A stretch of 62,949 nt of DNA, from positions 1-62,949 of the forward strand of contig CAINGK010000009.1 of assembly GCA_903848465.1 (NCBI GenBank), given 5' to 3'. The position numbers and the translations under genes were made by a program. The notes below the pieces were generated by a model that saw nothing but the letters and a program-made list of their open reading frames with translations, ran no database searches and was not told the origin of the DNA. Shown here one piece after another: positions 44,814 to 54,700 of the stretch; position 1 is the stretch's first letter, and each line of letters starts with the position of its first letter. This DNA is from an uncultured Verrucomicrobiota bacterium (lineage in GTDB: Bacteria; Verrucomicrobiota; Verrucomicrobiia; Verrucomicrobiales; Verrucomicrobiaceae).

Positions 44814-46178
44814 ATGAAAATCCCTGCCCCCTCCGGCTGCTCCGGTTTCCGCCAGATGAATCTCCAGCGTCGCGAAGCCATGCGTATCGGCTTCTGCAGC
44901 GCCCTCGGCCTCAGCATGGCCGATCTCCTGAAACACGAAGCCCGCGCCACCGTCGAGCCCGGCTTCTTTAAAGAAGGCAAAGCCAAGAGCATCATCCATC
45001 TGCATCTCCCCGGCGGCATGGCCCAGCAGGAATCCTGGGACCCTAAGCCCGAAGCACCCACCGAATACCGCGGTGGCTTTGGCGTGGTGAAAACCAAAAC
45101 CGGCGAGGTCTTCAGCGAGAATTTCACCCGACTGTCCAAGATCGCGGACAAGCTCACGATCGTGCGCTCCGTCACGGGCAAGATTCCCGATCACCAGCAG
45201 GCGACGTATCATCTCTACACCGGCTACACGCCCACGACGGTCATCGACTACCCGCAGATGGGCAGCGTCGTCTCTCATCTCATGGGCGTGCGCAAAGGCA
45301 TGCCGCCCTATGTGGCGATCCCCTCCATGCGTGGCTTTGAAGGCGGCACCGGCTTCCTCAGCAGCAAGTACGGCCCCTTCCAGCTCAACGCCGACCCCGG
45401 TGCCAAAGGCGAGTTCAAGGTGCGCGACTTCAGCATCCCCGACGGCGTCTCCATGCAGCAGTTCGAGCGCCGCAAAGCCGCGCGCGACATCGTCGAAGGC
45501 CAGCTCCGCAAACTGGACGCCGACATCGACAAGGTGAATACGATGGATGACTTCTACAAAAGCGCCTACTCGCTGCTCACCTCCGATGCAGCCCGCAATG
45601 CCTTCTCCCTCGCCGAAGAAAACGACGCCACGCGCGAGCTCTATGGACGCGGCTACGAATTAAAACAACGCGCGCCTGCCGCCGTCGGCGAGCGCCTCCT
45701 GCTCGCCCGCCGCCTCGTCGAATCCGGCGTACGTTTCGTCAGTGTGAACTATGGCTCCTGGGACTCGCATGTGGACATCAAAGGCACCTGCACCGAGTTC
45801 ATGCCCGCGCTGGATCACGCCATCAGCGGCCTCATCACTGACCTCGATCAGCGTGGCATGCTCGACAGCACGCTCGTCATGGTCACCACCGAGTTCGGCC
45901 GCACCCCGAAGGTAAACATGAGCAACGGCCGCGACCACTGGGCCCGCGTCTATTCCATGCTCCTCGCCGGTGGCGGCATCACCCGGGGTCAGGTTTACGG
46001 TGCCTCCGATGCCACCTCCGCCGAACCCGCTCGCGATGAAGTGAAGCTCGAAGACTTCCTGGCCACTGTGTACAACCAGCTCGGCATCGACTCCAACGAA
46101 GAGCTCATGGCCTTTGGCGGCACGCGTCCGATTGAGATCGTGAAGGACGGCAAAGTCGTGCAGGGAATCATTTCTTAA
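44814..46178 (+). CDS. DUF1501 domain-containing protein (first gene of secreted-protein operon)
   Basis: 454 aa. ATG 44814 is preferred; ATG 44856 is an alternative. Tat-like N-terminus (MNLQRREAMRIGFCSALGLS). Family landmarks are LHLPGGMAQQESWDPKPEAP, a long central part, ERLLLARRLVESGVRFVSVN, and TTEFGRTPKVNMSNGRDHW. The core GGMAQQESWDPKP resembles the short planctomycetal type, distinct from the longer DUF1501 at 11388. The enzymatic role is unknown; the fold is related to alkaline phosphatases and sulfatases. Five bases separate it from the PPC gene, so they form one unit. Confidence 0.93.
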   Translation: MKIPAPSGCSGFRQMNLQRREAMRIGFCSALGLSMADLLKHEARATVEPGFFKEGKAKSIIHLHLPGGMAQQESWDPKPEAPTEYRGGFGVVKTKTGEVFSENFTRLSKIADKLTIVRSVTGKIPDHQQATYHLYTGYTPTTVIDYPQMGSVVSHLMGVRKGMPPYVAIPSMRGFEGGTGFLSSKYGPFQLNADPGAKGEFKVRDFSIPDGVSMQQFERRKAARDIVEGQLRKLDADIDKVNTMDDFYKSAYSLLTSDAARNAFSLAEENDATRELYGRGYELKQRAPAAVGERLLLARRLVESGVRFVSVNYGSWDSHVDIKGTCTEFMPALDHAISGLITDLDQRGMLDSTLVMVTTEFGRTPKVNMSNGRDHWARVYSMLLAGGGITRGQVYGASDATSAEPARDEVKLEDFLATVYNQLGIDSNEELMAFGGTRPIEIVKDGKVVQGIIS

Positions 46179-46183
46179 CTGCC

Positions 46184-48601
46184 ATGCGCCTTTTCACCGC
46201 ACTCATGGGTTCAGCGTGTCTGCTCACTCCGGTGTTCGCCGGCCCGATGATCCATCACATCGAGTATGTCACGCCCCGCGCAGGTCAGCGCGGCACCACG
46301 GTCGAGGTCACCATTGAAGGTGCCTTCATCAAGAAGCCGCAGGAGGTTCTCTTTTATCGTCCGGGCATCCGCTGTGTGGAGCTGAAAAGCCTGGCTTCGC
46401 TGCCTGAGCCCCGCAGCACGATCCACGGCGGGTTCATTGAGGACAGCGTGCAGGCGAAGCTACAGATCGACGCCGATTGCCCGCTGGGACTGCACCCTTT
46501 CAAGCTGCGCACGGCCACCGAGCTGACCACGCTCAGCACCTTCGCGGTGACGCGCTTTCCCATCGTCAATGAAACGCAGGAAGACCAGCCCGTGCCGATG
46601 AACAGCGCGGTGCTCGGTCGCATGGACACGAAACAAATCGGCGATGTCGATGTGTATCGCGTCACGGGGCGCAAAGGCGAGCACCTTTCCGTGGAAGTCG
46701 ATTCCGTCTGGCTCACCGAGAAGTTTTACGCGGGTTCCGAGTTCGACCTCACCGCACGCATTCTCGATGCGAGTGGCAAAGAACTCGCCCGCAATGACGA
46801 CAGCGCCCTGCATCTGCAGGACCCCGTGCTGAGCACGATCCTCCCCGCCGACGGCGAATACCGCGTCGAGGTCAAACAGCGCATCTTCACTTCAGGCGGC
46901 AACTGCTACTACCTCGCGCACATCGGCTCAAATCATCGTCCCCTCGCCGTGTATCCCGCCGGTGGCATGAAAGGCGAAAAGCTTGCTGCCACTTTTCTCG
47001 GCGATCCCGCAGGCGATGAAGCCATCCATGTCACGCTCCCCGCACAAACCGGCGACTTCGCCTTCAACGACACCATGCCCTCGCCGCTGATGATGCGTGT
47101 GAGTGAGTTCCCCAATGTGCTCGAAAACAAAGACGCTGATGAAACCACCGTCACCGCCCTCCCTGCTGCTTTGAATGGCAGAATCGAAGCCGCCAATGAT
47201 GCCGACACCTTCCGCGTCAAAACCAAAGTAGGTGATCGCTGGCGCGTGCGCGTGTTTGCACGGTCACTCGGCACGCCGCTCGATCCTCGGCTCACCATTC
47301 GCAAAGCGGATGCCGAAACCGACGATCTGACTGCCGATGACGCCGTTTTGTTGGAGCGCGATCTCTGGGCCATGTCCCGTCAGATTCAGCGCAAGGAACT
47401 CATGGACCCGGCTCTTGTTTGGGAACCGAAAACCGCTGGCGAGTACCTCATCAACATCACCGACATGCGCAGCCTCGGCGATCCGACTTCCGTTTACCGC
47501 ATCGAGGTCGAACCCGTCCGCGATGAGATCAACACTTTCATCCAGGCCCGCGTAATCGACATGGTCGAATGTCCGCGCCTCACCAGCATCGCCGTGCCAC
47601 AGGGTGGCCGCTGGACGGTGAATGTGAACCTCGTTGATGCTCCCGGCAGCCGCTACAAAGGCGAACTCGATCTTGTCGTGCAGGGGCTGCCCAAAGGGGT
47701 GCGCATGATCGCTCCGCGAGTGATTGCCGGTCAGCGTCAGGTGCCCGTTCAGTTCATTGCGGACGCTGGCACCAAGCCACAGACCGCCCTCATCTCCATC
47801 ACCTGCAAAGCCACCGATGGCACGCCGCTGCTCAGCCGCTCGCAGCAGTCGTTTCCTTTCCTCGGCCACAGCGGTGGTCACGCGTGGCATTCGTTTGTCG
47901 TCGATGACTACGCTTTTGCTGTCACGGAGCCAGCACCTTATCAAATCGATGTCGAGCAGCCGACCATCCCGCTTTCGCAAAATGGTGAACTCACGCTGCC
48001 CGTCAAAATCACCCGCAAGCCCGGCTTTGATGAAGCCATCGAACATCAGTTTGACTGGGTGCCACCCGGTGTCGAAGGCGAGCCCACACTCACCATCCCT
48101 GCGGGTAAAAACGAAGGCACGCTGCGCCTCAGCGCCAGCACTTCAGCCGCGCCGGGCACCTATAAGCTCGCCATGACCGCCTCAACAGCAGGCGGCTCCT
48201 ATTACCTCGGCGCGGGTCGCACTCGGGTATCGAGCGCCTTCTTCGACATCACCATCGCGCAGCCTTACATCGCCGTGAAGAGCAATCCCGCCTCCGTGCG
48301 TCGTGGAGAGAAAGCTCAGGTCGTGTGGGACATCGAGCACAAGAAGCCCTTTGAAGGCGAAGCCGAGGCCGTGCTGCTCGGTTTGCCCAAAGGCGTGAGC
48401 GTCGTCAATGCACCCAAGCTCAAAGCCGGGGACAAGCAGCTCATTTTTGAAATCGCCGCCACCAGCGAGGCCCTGCTGGGGCAATACAAGGAGCTGAGCT
48501 GCGAAATCACCGTCAGCGAACGCGGCCAGCAAATCCGCCAGCGCATGGGTAAAGGGATCTTGCGGGTGGATCCTGCGTTGCAAAAATCCGCTCTGAAATG
48601 A
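46184..48601 (+). CDS. Secreted PPC-domain protein
   Basis: 805 aa with signal peptide (MRLFTALMGSACLLTPVFAG). The N-terminal IPT/Ig-like part starts HIEYVTPRAGQRGTTVEVTI. PPC-type jelly-roll domains follow, recognisable by DVDVYRVTGRKGEHLSVEV, LDASGKELARNDDSALHLQD and a second copy NDADTFRVKTKVGDRWRVRV. The rest is Ig-like. This protein type is a regular partner of DUF1501 and PSCyt genes in Planctomycetes and Verrucomicrobia. It has no obvious catalytic residues and may be a binding or scaffold protein. In the ancestral operon it would have been followed directly by the PSCyt gene. Confidence 0.9.
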   Translation: MRLFTALMGSACLLTPVFAGPMIHHIEYVTPRAGQRGTTVEVTIEGAFIKKPQEVLFYRPGIRCVELKSLASLPEPRSTIHGGFIEDSVQAKLQIDADCPLGLHPFKLRTATELTTLSTFAVTRFPIVNETQEDQPVPMNSAVLGRMDTKQIGDVDVYRVTGRKGEHLSVEVDSVWLTEKFYAGSEFDLTARILDASGKELARNDDSALHLQDPVLSTILPADGEYRVEVKQRIFTSGGNCYYLAHIGSNHRPLAVYPAGGMKGEKLAATFLGDPAGDEAIHVTLPAQTGDFAFNDTMPSPLMMRVSEFPNVLENKDADETTVTALPAALNGRIEAANDADTFRVKTKVGDRWRVRVFARSLGTPLDPRLTIRKADAETDDLTADDAVLLERDLWAMSRQIQRKELMDPALVWEPKTAGEYLINITDMRSLGDPTSVYRIEVEPVRDEINTFIQARVIDMVECPRLTSIAVPQGGRWTVNVNLVDAPGSRYKGELDLVVQGLPKGVRMIAPRVIAGQRQVPVQFIADAGTKPQTALISITCKATDGTPLLSRSQQSFPFLGHSGGHAWHSFVVDDYAFAVTEPAPYQIDVEQPTIPLSQNGELTLPVKITRKPGFDEAIEHQFDWVPPGVEGEPTLTIPAGKNEGTLRLSASTSAAPGTYKLAMTASTAGGSYYLGAGRTRVSSAFFDITIAQPYIAVKSNPASVRRGEKAQVVWDIEHKKPFEGEAEAVLLGLPKGVSVVNAPKLKAGDKQLIFEIAATSEALLGQYKELSCEITVSERGQQIRQRMGKGILRVDPALQKSALK

Positions 48602-48630
48602 ACGCCTTCTTTTCGGCAAAGGAATAAAGG

Positions 48631-49514
48631 AGCAATGGAATGACTGATTTTGCATCCGACTTCTGATTTTTTTATGCCGATCGACTGCCCCATGCCCATC
48701 GCCAATCTGACTCGGGATGAGTTCATAGAGCGCGATGATCTCGTCATGAAGTGCGCCTACGCCACTCAGAACAATTTGGGAATACTGTGCGAAGAACAGG
48801 TATATGAAAATGAACTGGCAGATCGCCTGCGCGCAGCCGGAATAAAGGATGTCATGACACAGGTGCCTCTTCGAGTAGCTCACGGGCCGTTCAGCAAGGA
48901 GTATCGCCTCGACCTCGTGGCAAATGATGCCGTCTATGAATTGAAAACCGTAGAGCACTTTACCCCCGCTCATGATGCCCAAGTTTTCAATTATGCCATG
49001 TGTCTCGGCATTCGCTGCATCAAGCTGCTGAATTTCAGCGATACCAAAGTGAAGGGCAAACTGCGCCTTGCGCCCTTAACAGCAGCCCAGCGCCACGCAT
49101 GCAATATCAGCACAAGCGGCTGGCAGCCACTCTCACCACAATGCCAGCTTCTCAAAGAGCAACTTGCAAACCTCGTCGATGACCTGGGCGGCTTTCTCGA
49201 AGCCAGCCTTTATCAAGAAGCTCTCTCATTCATTTTGCCCGCCCCCGAAACCCGTCTCATCGTTACCAGCAACGGCATCCCGCTCGGCACACATCCTCTT
49301 CCAATGCTCACCGATCACATAGCCTTCCACGTCAGCGCCTACACAGATTACATCGGTCACCGCCGCCCACACCTCCAGCGCCTCCTCGCCACCCTCCCCT
49401 TGAAGTGTCTCCACTGGATCAACTTCAACCACCACGACATTACGCTGACCACCTTGATCAAATAAAAGTCAGGCTCCGTCTCTGAGACATTCCTTTGCTC
49501 TCCATTCCATTGCT
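48631..49514. repeat. 884-bp segment bounded by perfect 12-bp inverted repeats
   Basis: AGCAATGGAATG (48631-48642) and its exact complement CATTCCATTGCT (49503-49514) bound the GxxExxY gene. Each end carries a second related word: GCAAAGGAAT at 48616-48625, and CATTCCTTTGCT at 49488-49499, one mismatch from the inverted repeat. Removing the segment joins AATAAAGG to AAAATG, placing an AAAGG ribosome-binding site next to the PSCyt gene start. This suggests a cassette insertion. No target-site duplication is clear. Confidence 0.6.
48674..49465 (+). CDS. GxxExxY-family (PDDEXK_3) protein with C-terminal extension
   Basis: 263 aa from the ATG at 48674; the frame is open from a TTG at 48650. The N-terminal half matches the GxxExxY family (PF13366): NLGILCEEQVYENELADRL, then a candidate PD-(D/E)xK site, EYRLDLVANDAVYELKTVE, with Asp and ExK eight residues apart. 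The second Gly of the usual GxGxxExxY motif is replaced, while the E and Y remain. After FNYAMCLGIRCIKLLNF, a further 120 residues are unlike the short canonical family (about 125 aa). Nuclease activity is suggested only by the motif. GC is a little lower than in the adjacent operon genes, and inverted repeats flank it. Confidence 0.82.
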   Translation: MPIDCPMPIANLTRDEFIERDDLVMKCAYATQNNLGILCEEQVYENELADRLRAAGIKDVMTQVPLRVAHGPFSKEYRLDLVANDAVYELKTVEHFTPAHDAQVFNYAMCLGIRCIKLLNFSDTKVKGKLRLAPLTAAQRHACNISTSGWQPLSPQCQLLKEQLANLVDDLGGFLEASLYQEALSFILPAPETRLIVTSNGIPLGTHPLPMLTDHIAFHVSAYTDYIGHRRPHLQRLLATLPLKCLHWINFNHHDITLTTLIK

Positions 49515-49517
49515 AAA

Positions 49518-51710
49518 ATGAAAACCTTTCTACTCGCCCTGCTATTTCCTTTATCACTTATAGCCGAAGAAGCCCCCAGCTTCCGCCGCGATGTGATGCC
49601 CATCCTGTTTCGCTCCGGTTGCAACCAGGGTACCTGCCATGGCTCTGCTCGTGGCAAGGACGGCTTCATGCTCTCGCTCTTCGGTTACGATGCCAAGGGC
49701 GACTACTACCGCATCACGCAGGAGATGGTCGGTCGTCGCGTCAATCTCGCTGCCCCCGAGCAAAGCCTCATGCTCCTCAAGGCCACCGGCAAAGTCCCCC
49801 ACACTGGCGGCGAGCTCTTCAAGCCCGATACCCAATACTACCAGACCCTGCTGAAATGGATCGCCGCCGGCGCCCCGGATGATGCCGCGTCCGTGCCGCA
49901 GCCGGTGGAGATCACACTTGATCCCGAGCGCATCGTCTTTGAAGGCGGCAAAGGCACACGGAAGACCACCGTCACCGCTCGCTATTCCGATGGCACGAAG
50001 CGTGATGTCACCGATCTCGCGCTCTTCGCCACCAACAATCCTTCCACCGCTAAGATCGACAAAAACGGTGTCGTCTCCGCCACGGGCCGTGGCGATACGC
50101 ATGTCTTTGCTCGCTTCAACCGCTTCACCATCGGCTCTGAGGTCATCGTGCTGCCGCAGGATAAAAACTACCAATGGACGAATCCGGTCGCGAACAACTA
50201 CATCGACGAAATCATCCACGACCGCCTGCAAAAGCTGCGCCTGCTGCCTTCGGCGGTTTGTGATGATGAAACCTTCCTGCGCCGTATCTTCCTGGATCTC
50301 AGCGGCGCGCTGCCCACCACCAAGGACTACCAGGAATTCATGGCGGACACCGCCAAGGACAAGCGCACTGTCCTCATCGACCGCCTGCTGAAGAGCGACG
50401 GTTTCACCGATCTGTGGACCGATCTGTGGGCCGAAATGCTGCGCGTCAAAGGTGGCGGCTACGCCCCCACCGCCACCGACATCAAAGCCGCCGATGTCTA
50501 TTACGAATGGATCCACGATCAGATGGCGCAGAACCGCCCGCTCAATGAATTCGTGGCCGATCAGGTCACCGGCACCGGCAGCAATCTCAGCAGCGGTCCC
50601 GCCAATCTCTACACCATGCTCGTTCATGCCACGCGCGTGACGCCCAAGAACCTCGCCGCCGATTTTTCCCAGCTCTTCATCGGCGTCCGTATCCAGTGCG
50701 CTGAGTGCCATAACCATCCCTTCGACCGTTGGACCCAGGACGACTACTACAGTTGGGTCAGCTTCTTCACCGGCATCCAGCGCAAGCTCGGCGTCGAACC
50801 CCGCGAGTTCTATGTCTTCAATGACCTCTCTGCCGAACCCGCCAAACACCTTGTCGATGAGCGCCCCATGTTGCCCACCGTGCTCGGAGGTGAAAGCAGC
50901 GTGCCGAAGGGTAAAGATCCGCGTCAGGCGCTCGCCGCCTGGCTCACCTCACCGAAGAACGAGCTCTTCACCCGCAACCTCGCCAACCGCATCTGGTCCC
51001 ACTTCATGGGTCGCGGCCTGGTGGAACCTCTCGATGACATGCGCGTGAGCAATCCTCCCACCAACGGCCCTTTGCTCGATGCTCTCGCGCAGCACCTCGC
51101 CGACTCCAAGTTCAATCTCCGCAGCTTCATTCGCGACATCACCACCTCGCGCACCTACCAGCTCTCCGCGCAGCCCAATGCGACCAACGCTGATGACACG
51201 CGCCAGTTCTCACGCGCCCAGCTCCGCCGTCTGCGCGCCGATGTCTTGCTCGACGCCATCGTTGAAGCCACCGATGGCGAACGCGGCTTCGTCTATTTCC
51301 CGAAAGGCACCAAGGCCATCCAGCATTACCCGCGCAATCCCGGAGACACCACCAACGCCAACACCGGAGATCCCTTCTTCGAAACCTTCGGACGCGCCGG
51401 ACGTGCCAGCGTGTGTGCCTGCGACACCAAGCTTGAACCCACGCTTTCACAAACCCTCCACATGGTGGCCGGTGACACCGTGCAGAGTCAGGTCGGTTTT
51501 GGCCAGGTCATTGAAAAGCAACTCAAGGCAGGCACGCCGCCTGAAGCGATCATCGAAAATCTCTACCTCCGCGCCCTCAGCCGCAAACCGAAGCCCGAAG
51601 AGCTCAAAGCCCTGCTAGAACTCGTCGGCAGCGATACCAAGGACCGCAAGCCCTACCAGGACATCTTCTGGAGCCTGCTCAATTCCACCGAGTTTATCTT
51701 CAATCATTGA
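49518..51710 (+). CDS. PSCyt-Big2-DUF1549-DUF1553 protein
   Basis: 730 aa with signal peptide (MKTFLLALLFPLSLIAEEA). The first domain carries GCNQGTCHGSARGKDGF, where the cysteines are four residues apart (CX4CH), unlike the CxxCH of the PSCyt1 protein at 33210. A Big2 module follows (ITLDPERIVFEGGKGTRKT, DLALFATNNPSTAKI). DUF1549 has FLDLSGALPTTKDYQEF and a CxxCH, CAECHNHPFDRWTQDDYY. DUF1553 closes it (RNLANRIWSHFMGRGLVEP, RTYQLSAQPN). The function is unproved. It is followed after two bases by the next giant gene. Confidence 0.92.
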   Translation: MKTFLLALLFPLSLIAEEAPSFRRDVMPILFRSGCNQGTCHGSARGKDGFMLSLFGYDAKGDYYRITQEMVGRRVNLAAPEQSLMLLKATGKVPHTGGELFKPDTQYYQTLLKWIAAGAPDDAASVPQPVEITLDPERIVFEGGKGTRKTTVTARYSDGTKRDVTDLALFATNNPSTAKIDKNGVVSATGRGDTHVFARFNRFTIGSEVIVLPQDKNYQWTNPVANNYIDEIIHDRLQKLRLLPSAVCDDETFLRRIFLDLSGALPTTKDYQEFMADTAKDKRTVLIDRLLKSDGFTDLWTDLWAEMLRVKGGGYAPTATDIKAADVYYEWIHDQMAQNRPLNEFVADQVTGTGSNLSSGPANLYTMLVHATRVTPKNLAADFSQLFIGVRIQCAECHNHPFDRWTQDDYYSWVSFFTGIQRKLGVEPREFYVFNDLSAEPAKHLVDERPMLPTVLGGESSVPKGKDPRQALAAWLTSPKNELFTRNLANRIWSHFMGRGLVEPLDDMRVSNPPTNGPLLDALAQHLADSKFNLRSFIRDITTSRTYQLSAQPNATNADDTRQFSRAQLRRLRADVLLDAIVEATDGERGFVYFPKGTKAIQHYPRNPGDTTNANTGDPFFETFGRAGRASVCACDTKLEPTLSQTLHMVAGDTVQSQVGFGQVIEKQLKAGTPPEAIIENLYLRALSRKPKPEELKALLELVGSDTKDRKPYQDIFWSLLNSTEFIFNH

Positions 51711-51712
51711 TC

Positions 51713-54700
51713 ATGCGCTCAGCGTTCAGTCCGTTTCACAAGTTCGTCCTCGGTGCCTGGCTCTGCGTCTCAGGCGCGGCTTACTCCCAGGAGTTCAAAG
51801 CGCTCGACCCCGCTCTTCTCGATCCCGCAGGCTTCGCCCAAAGCGTCGCAGGCAAAGAGTTACCCAATACCATCGGGCCACAGTCCGTGGTATGGACCCA
51901 GAAGACCAAGCCTGACTTTCGCGGTATCAAATTCGGTGCAGGACGCGAGACGGGACTGCGGCATCTGCGCATCGGTTTCGGCAAAGAGATCGCACTCGGC
52001 AGCGTGCTTGTCAGTGGCGGCGGCACACTCAGCGTGCTGAAGGCTTCGTCAGCCTATCCCGGCGATCTCAATGATGATTCGCAATGGCAGCCCGCAGAAC
52101 GGCTGGTCAATGGTGCTGCATCTCATGCAGAGGTGCTGAGCGGTGACTACGCGCTGTGGCTTCTGCCTCCGGGCACGCAGGCTCGCGCCTTGCGCTTCAG
52201 CCATGCGCCCGCAGCAGGAGATCCCGAGATGGCGGGTGTGCTCGGAGGTGTTTGGATCATTCCGGAGCGCCTCGGCAATGTCGCACCGCAGGCGCTCGTG
52301 CAATCCCGCGCACGTGATGATGTCTCTGCAAAACTCGTTGATGAGTCCGGTAACAAAACCTGGCAGGCATGGGACAATGGCGAGCAGGGTGCTGCGCTGC
52401 CTATTTCACCCGAACATCCTGAAATCGTCACGCTCGCGTGGCCTGCTTCAGTTCAGCTCAACGGCCTCTGCCTGCTGTGGGCAGGCTTTGCTGCCATCAA
52501 GATCGACACCTTCACCGGCGCTGACAATCTCACTCTTCAGGACGCGCCTGAATCAAGCTGGCAGTGCATCGCGACAAAGAGCGGCATCGATCCTCTTTAT
52601 CCGCTGCCACTGGGGCCGCATTGGATCGCCTTTGATAAGCCCACGCAAACGCGTGCGCTGCGGCTGCGCATCATCGCTGGCACCAAGTCCACCCACTCGC
52701 ATCTCGACAGCAAAGTCAAAGACGGACGGCGTGTCTGGCTCGGTGAGGTGATGGCGCTGGCACCACTCAAAGACGCCGCGCTCGCGTCACTCGTGCTGCC
52801 TAGGGCCACCGAAGAACCGCCACCGATTCCGGTGAAGTTTACGCTTCCCGAAGCCGGGCTTGTCACTCTCGTCATTGAGGACTCAGAGCATCATCGCGTG
52901 CGCAATCTCGTCAGCGAGACTCCGTTTCCTGCCGGAGAAAACACCGCCTGGTGGGACGGCAGCGATGATCTGCTGCGCGATCCCGAAGCCGCCAAGCATG
53001 GTGTCTATAATATCCCCACCCGCCCCGTCGCTCCTGGCAGCTACACTGTGCGCGGACTCTGGCGCAAGCCGGTGGAACTCCACTACGAATTCAGCATCTA
53101 CAACGCTGGTAAGCCTGCATGGACCACCGCCGACAACACCGGCTGCTGGCTGACCACGCACACTCCGCCCACGAGCATGGCGGCCATTCCTGCTGCTAAA
53201 ACGGCCGATGGAAAGCCTCTCGTCATTATGGGTGCCTATGTGGCCGAAGGCGGGCATGGATTGCAGTGGCTGCATGAAGACGGCACCAAGATCGGTGGCC
53301 AGCACTGGGTCGGCGGCACCTGGACTGGCGCTCCCACCCTTGCGGTTGATCTCGGTGCTCAGGCCATCGCCGATCATGCTTGTTACGTCGGTTCGGTATG
53401 GGATGGTGAACTGCGCCTCACCGCGAAGTCGCGCACGCTTGAAGACAAACCCGTCTTCAAGGCGCAGCTCGGAGATGATCCGCGACTGAAGGAGAATGAT
53501 CCCAAAACGCCCGCCGAACTCGAGGGCTTCGATGGTGGACTCAAGGTGTATGTCCTCGCTGGCATCGCTGCGCACGATGGTGTGCTGGTCTGTTCCATGA
53601 TCCGGCAGAACGAGCTGCTGTTTATCGATGCGAAGGCAGGGAAGATTCTGCGGCGTGAGAAGATCGAAAGTCCTCGTGGCCTCACCTTCGATGCCAATGG
53701 CCACCTCCTCGTTCTCAGCGGCACGAAACTCCTGCGGTTGGACTCCGATAGCGCGAAAACAGAAACCCTCATCTCTGCCGGTCTGGAAGACCCACGTCAC
53801 GTCACTGCTGCGGCCAATGGCAAGATTTTCATTACTGACCGCGGCACGTCGCATCAGGTAAAAATCTTCTCGCCCGAAGGCAAACTCATCCGCACCATCG
53901 GTGCCGCCGGTGCCCCTGCTCTTGGAAAGTACAATCCCAAGCACATGAACAACCCGAACGGTCTCGCACTCGATTCGCAGGGCCGTGTGTGGGTCGCTGA
54001 AGCGGACAACTACCCGCGTCGCGTTTCCGTCTGGTCAGACCAGGGCACACTGGAGCGCACCTTCTACGGCCCCACCGAGTACGGCGGCGGCGGTGTGCTC
54101 GATCCCCAGGATGCCACCAAGTTCTTCTACAAGGGCATGGAGTTCGCGCTCGATTGGAAATCCGGCACCGATGCCCTGCAGCGCGTCTTTGCGCGGCCTG
54201 ATCCTCTCATGGAGGCACACGGCGGCCACTTCTCGCCAGACTACCCGCTCTATTCAAAAGGGCAGCGTTACTTCACCAGTTGCTACACCCACAATCCCAC
54301 CGGCGGTGATAACGTGGCCTTCCTCTGGCGCGATGACGGTAAAGCCGCCAAGCTCGTCGCGGGCATCGGCGATGCGCATCAATTCCAAATCCTGCGCACG
54401 CCCGAGTTTCGCGCACTGTGGCCCGTTGGCACCAAGCCGGACGAAGAGAACCCCTCACCCGAAAAACACGCCGCCTTCATCTGGTCCGACCACAACGACG
54501 ACGGCCGCCCGCAGCCTGATGAAGTGAAGATGACCAAGGAAGTCCTGCGCGGTGTCACCGTGATGAATGATCTCTCCTTCATCGCGGCCCGCTTTGGCGA
54601 CAAAACTGCGCGCTTTGCTCCCGCAAAAATTTCATCCTCTGGCGTTCCCGAGTACAATCTCCAGCCCGAGGTTCTCGGCCCCGCAGGCGGCACACCACCC

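Noticed and set aside
49554..50849. 431-codon minus-strand frame
   Set aside because: Antisense to the PSCyt-Big2 gene; no family recognised.
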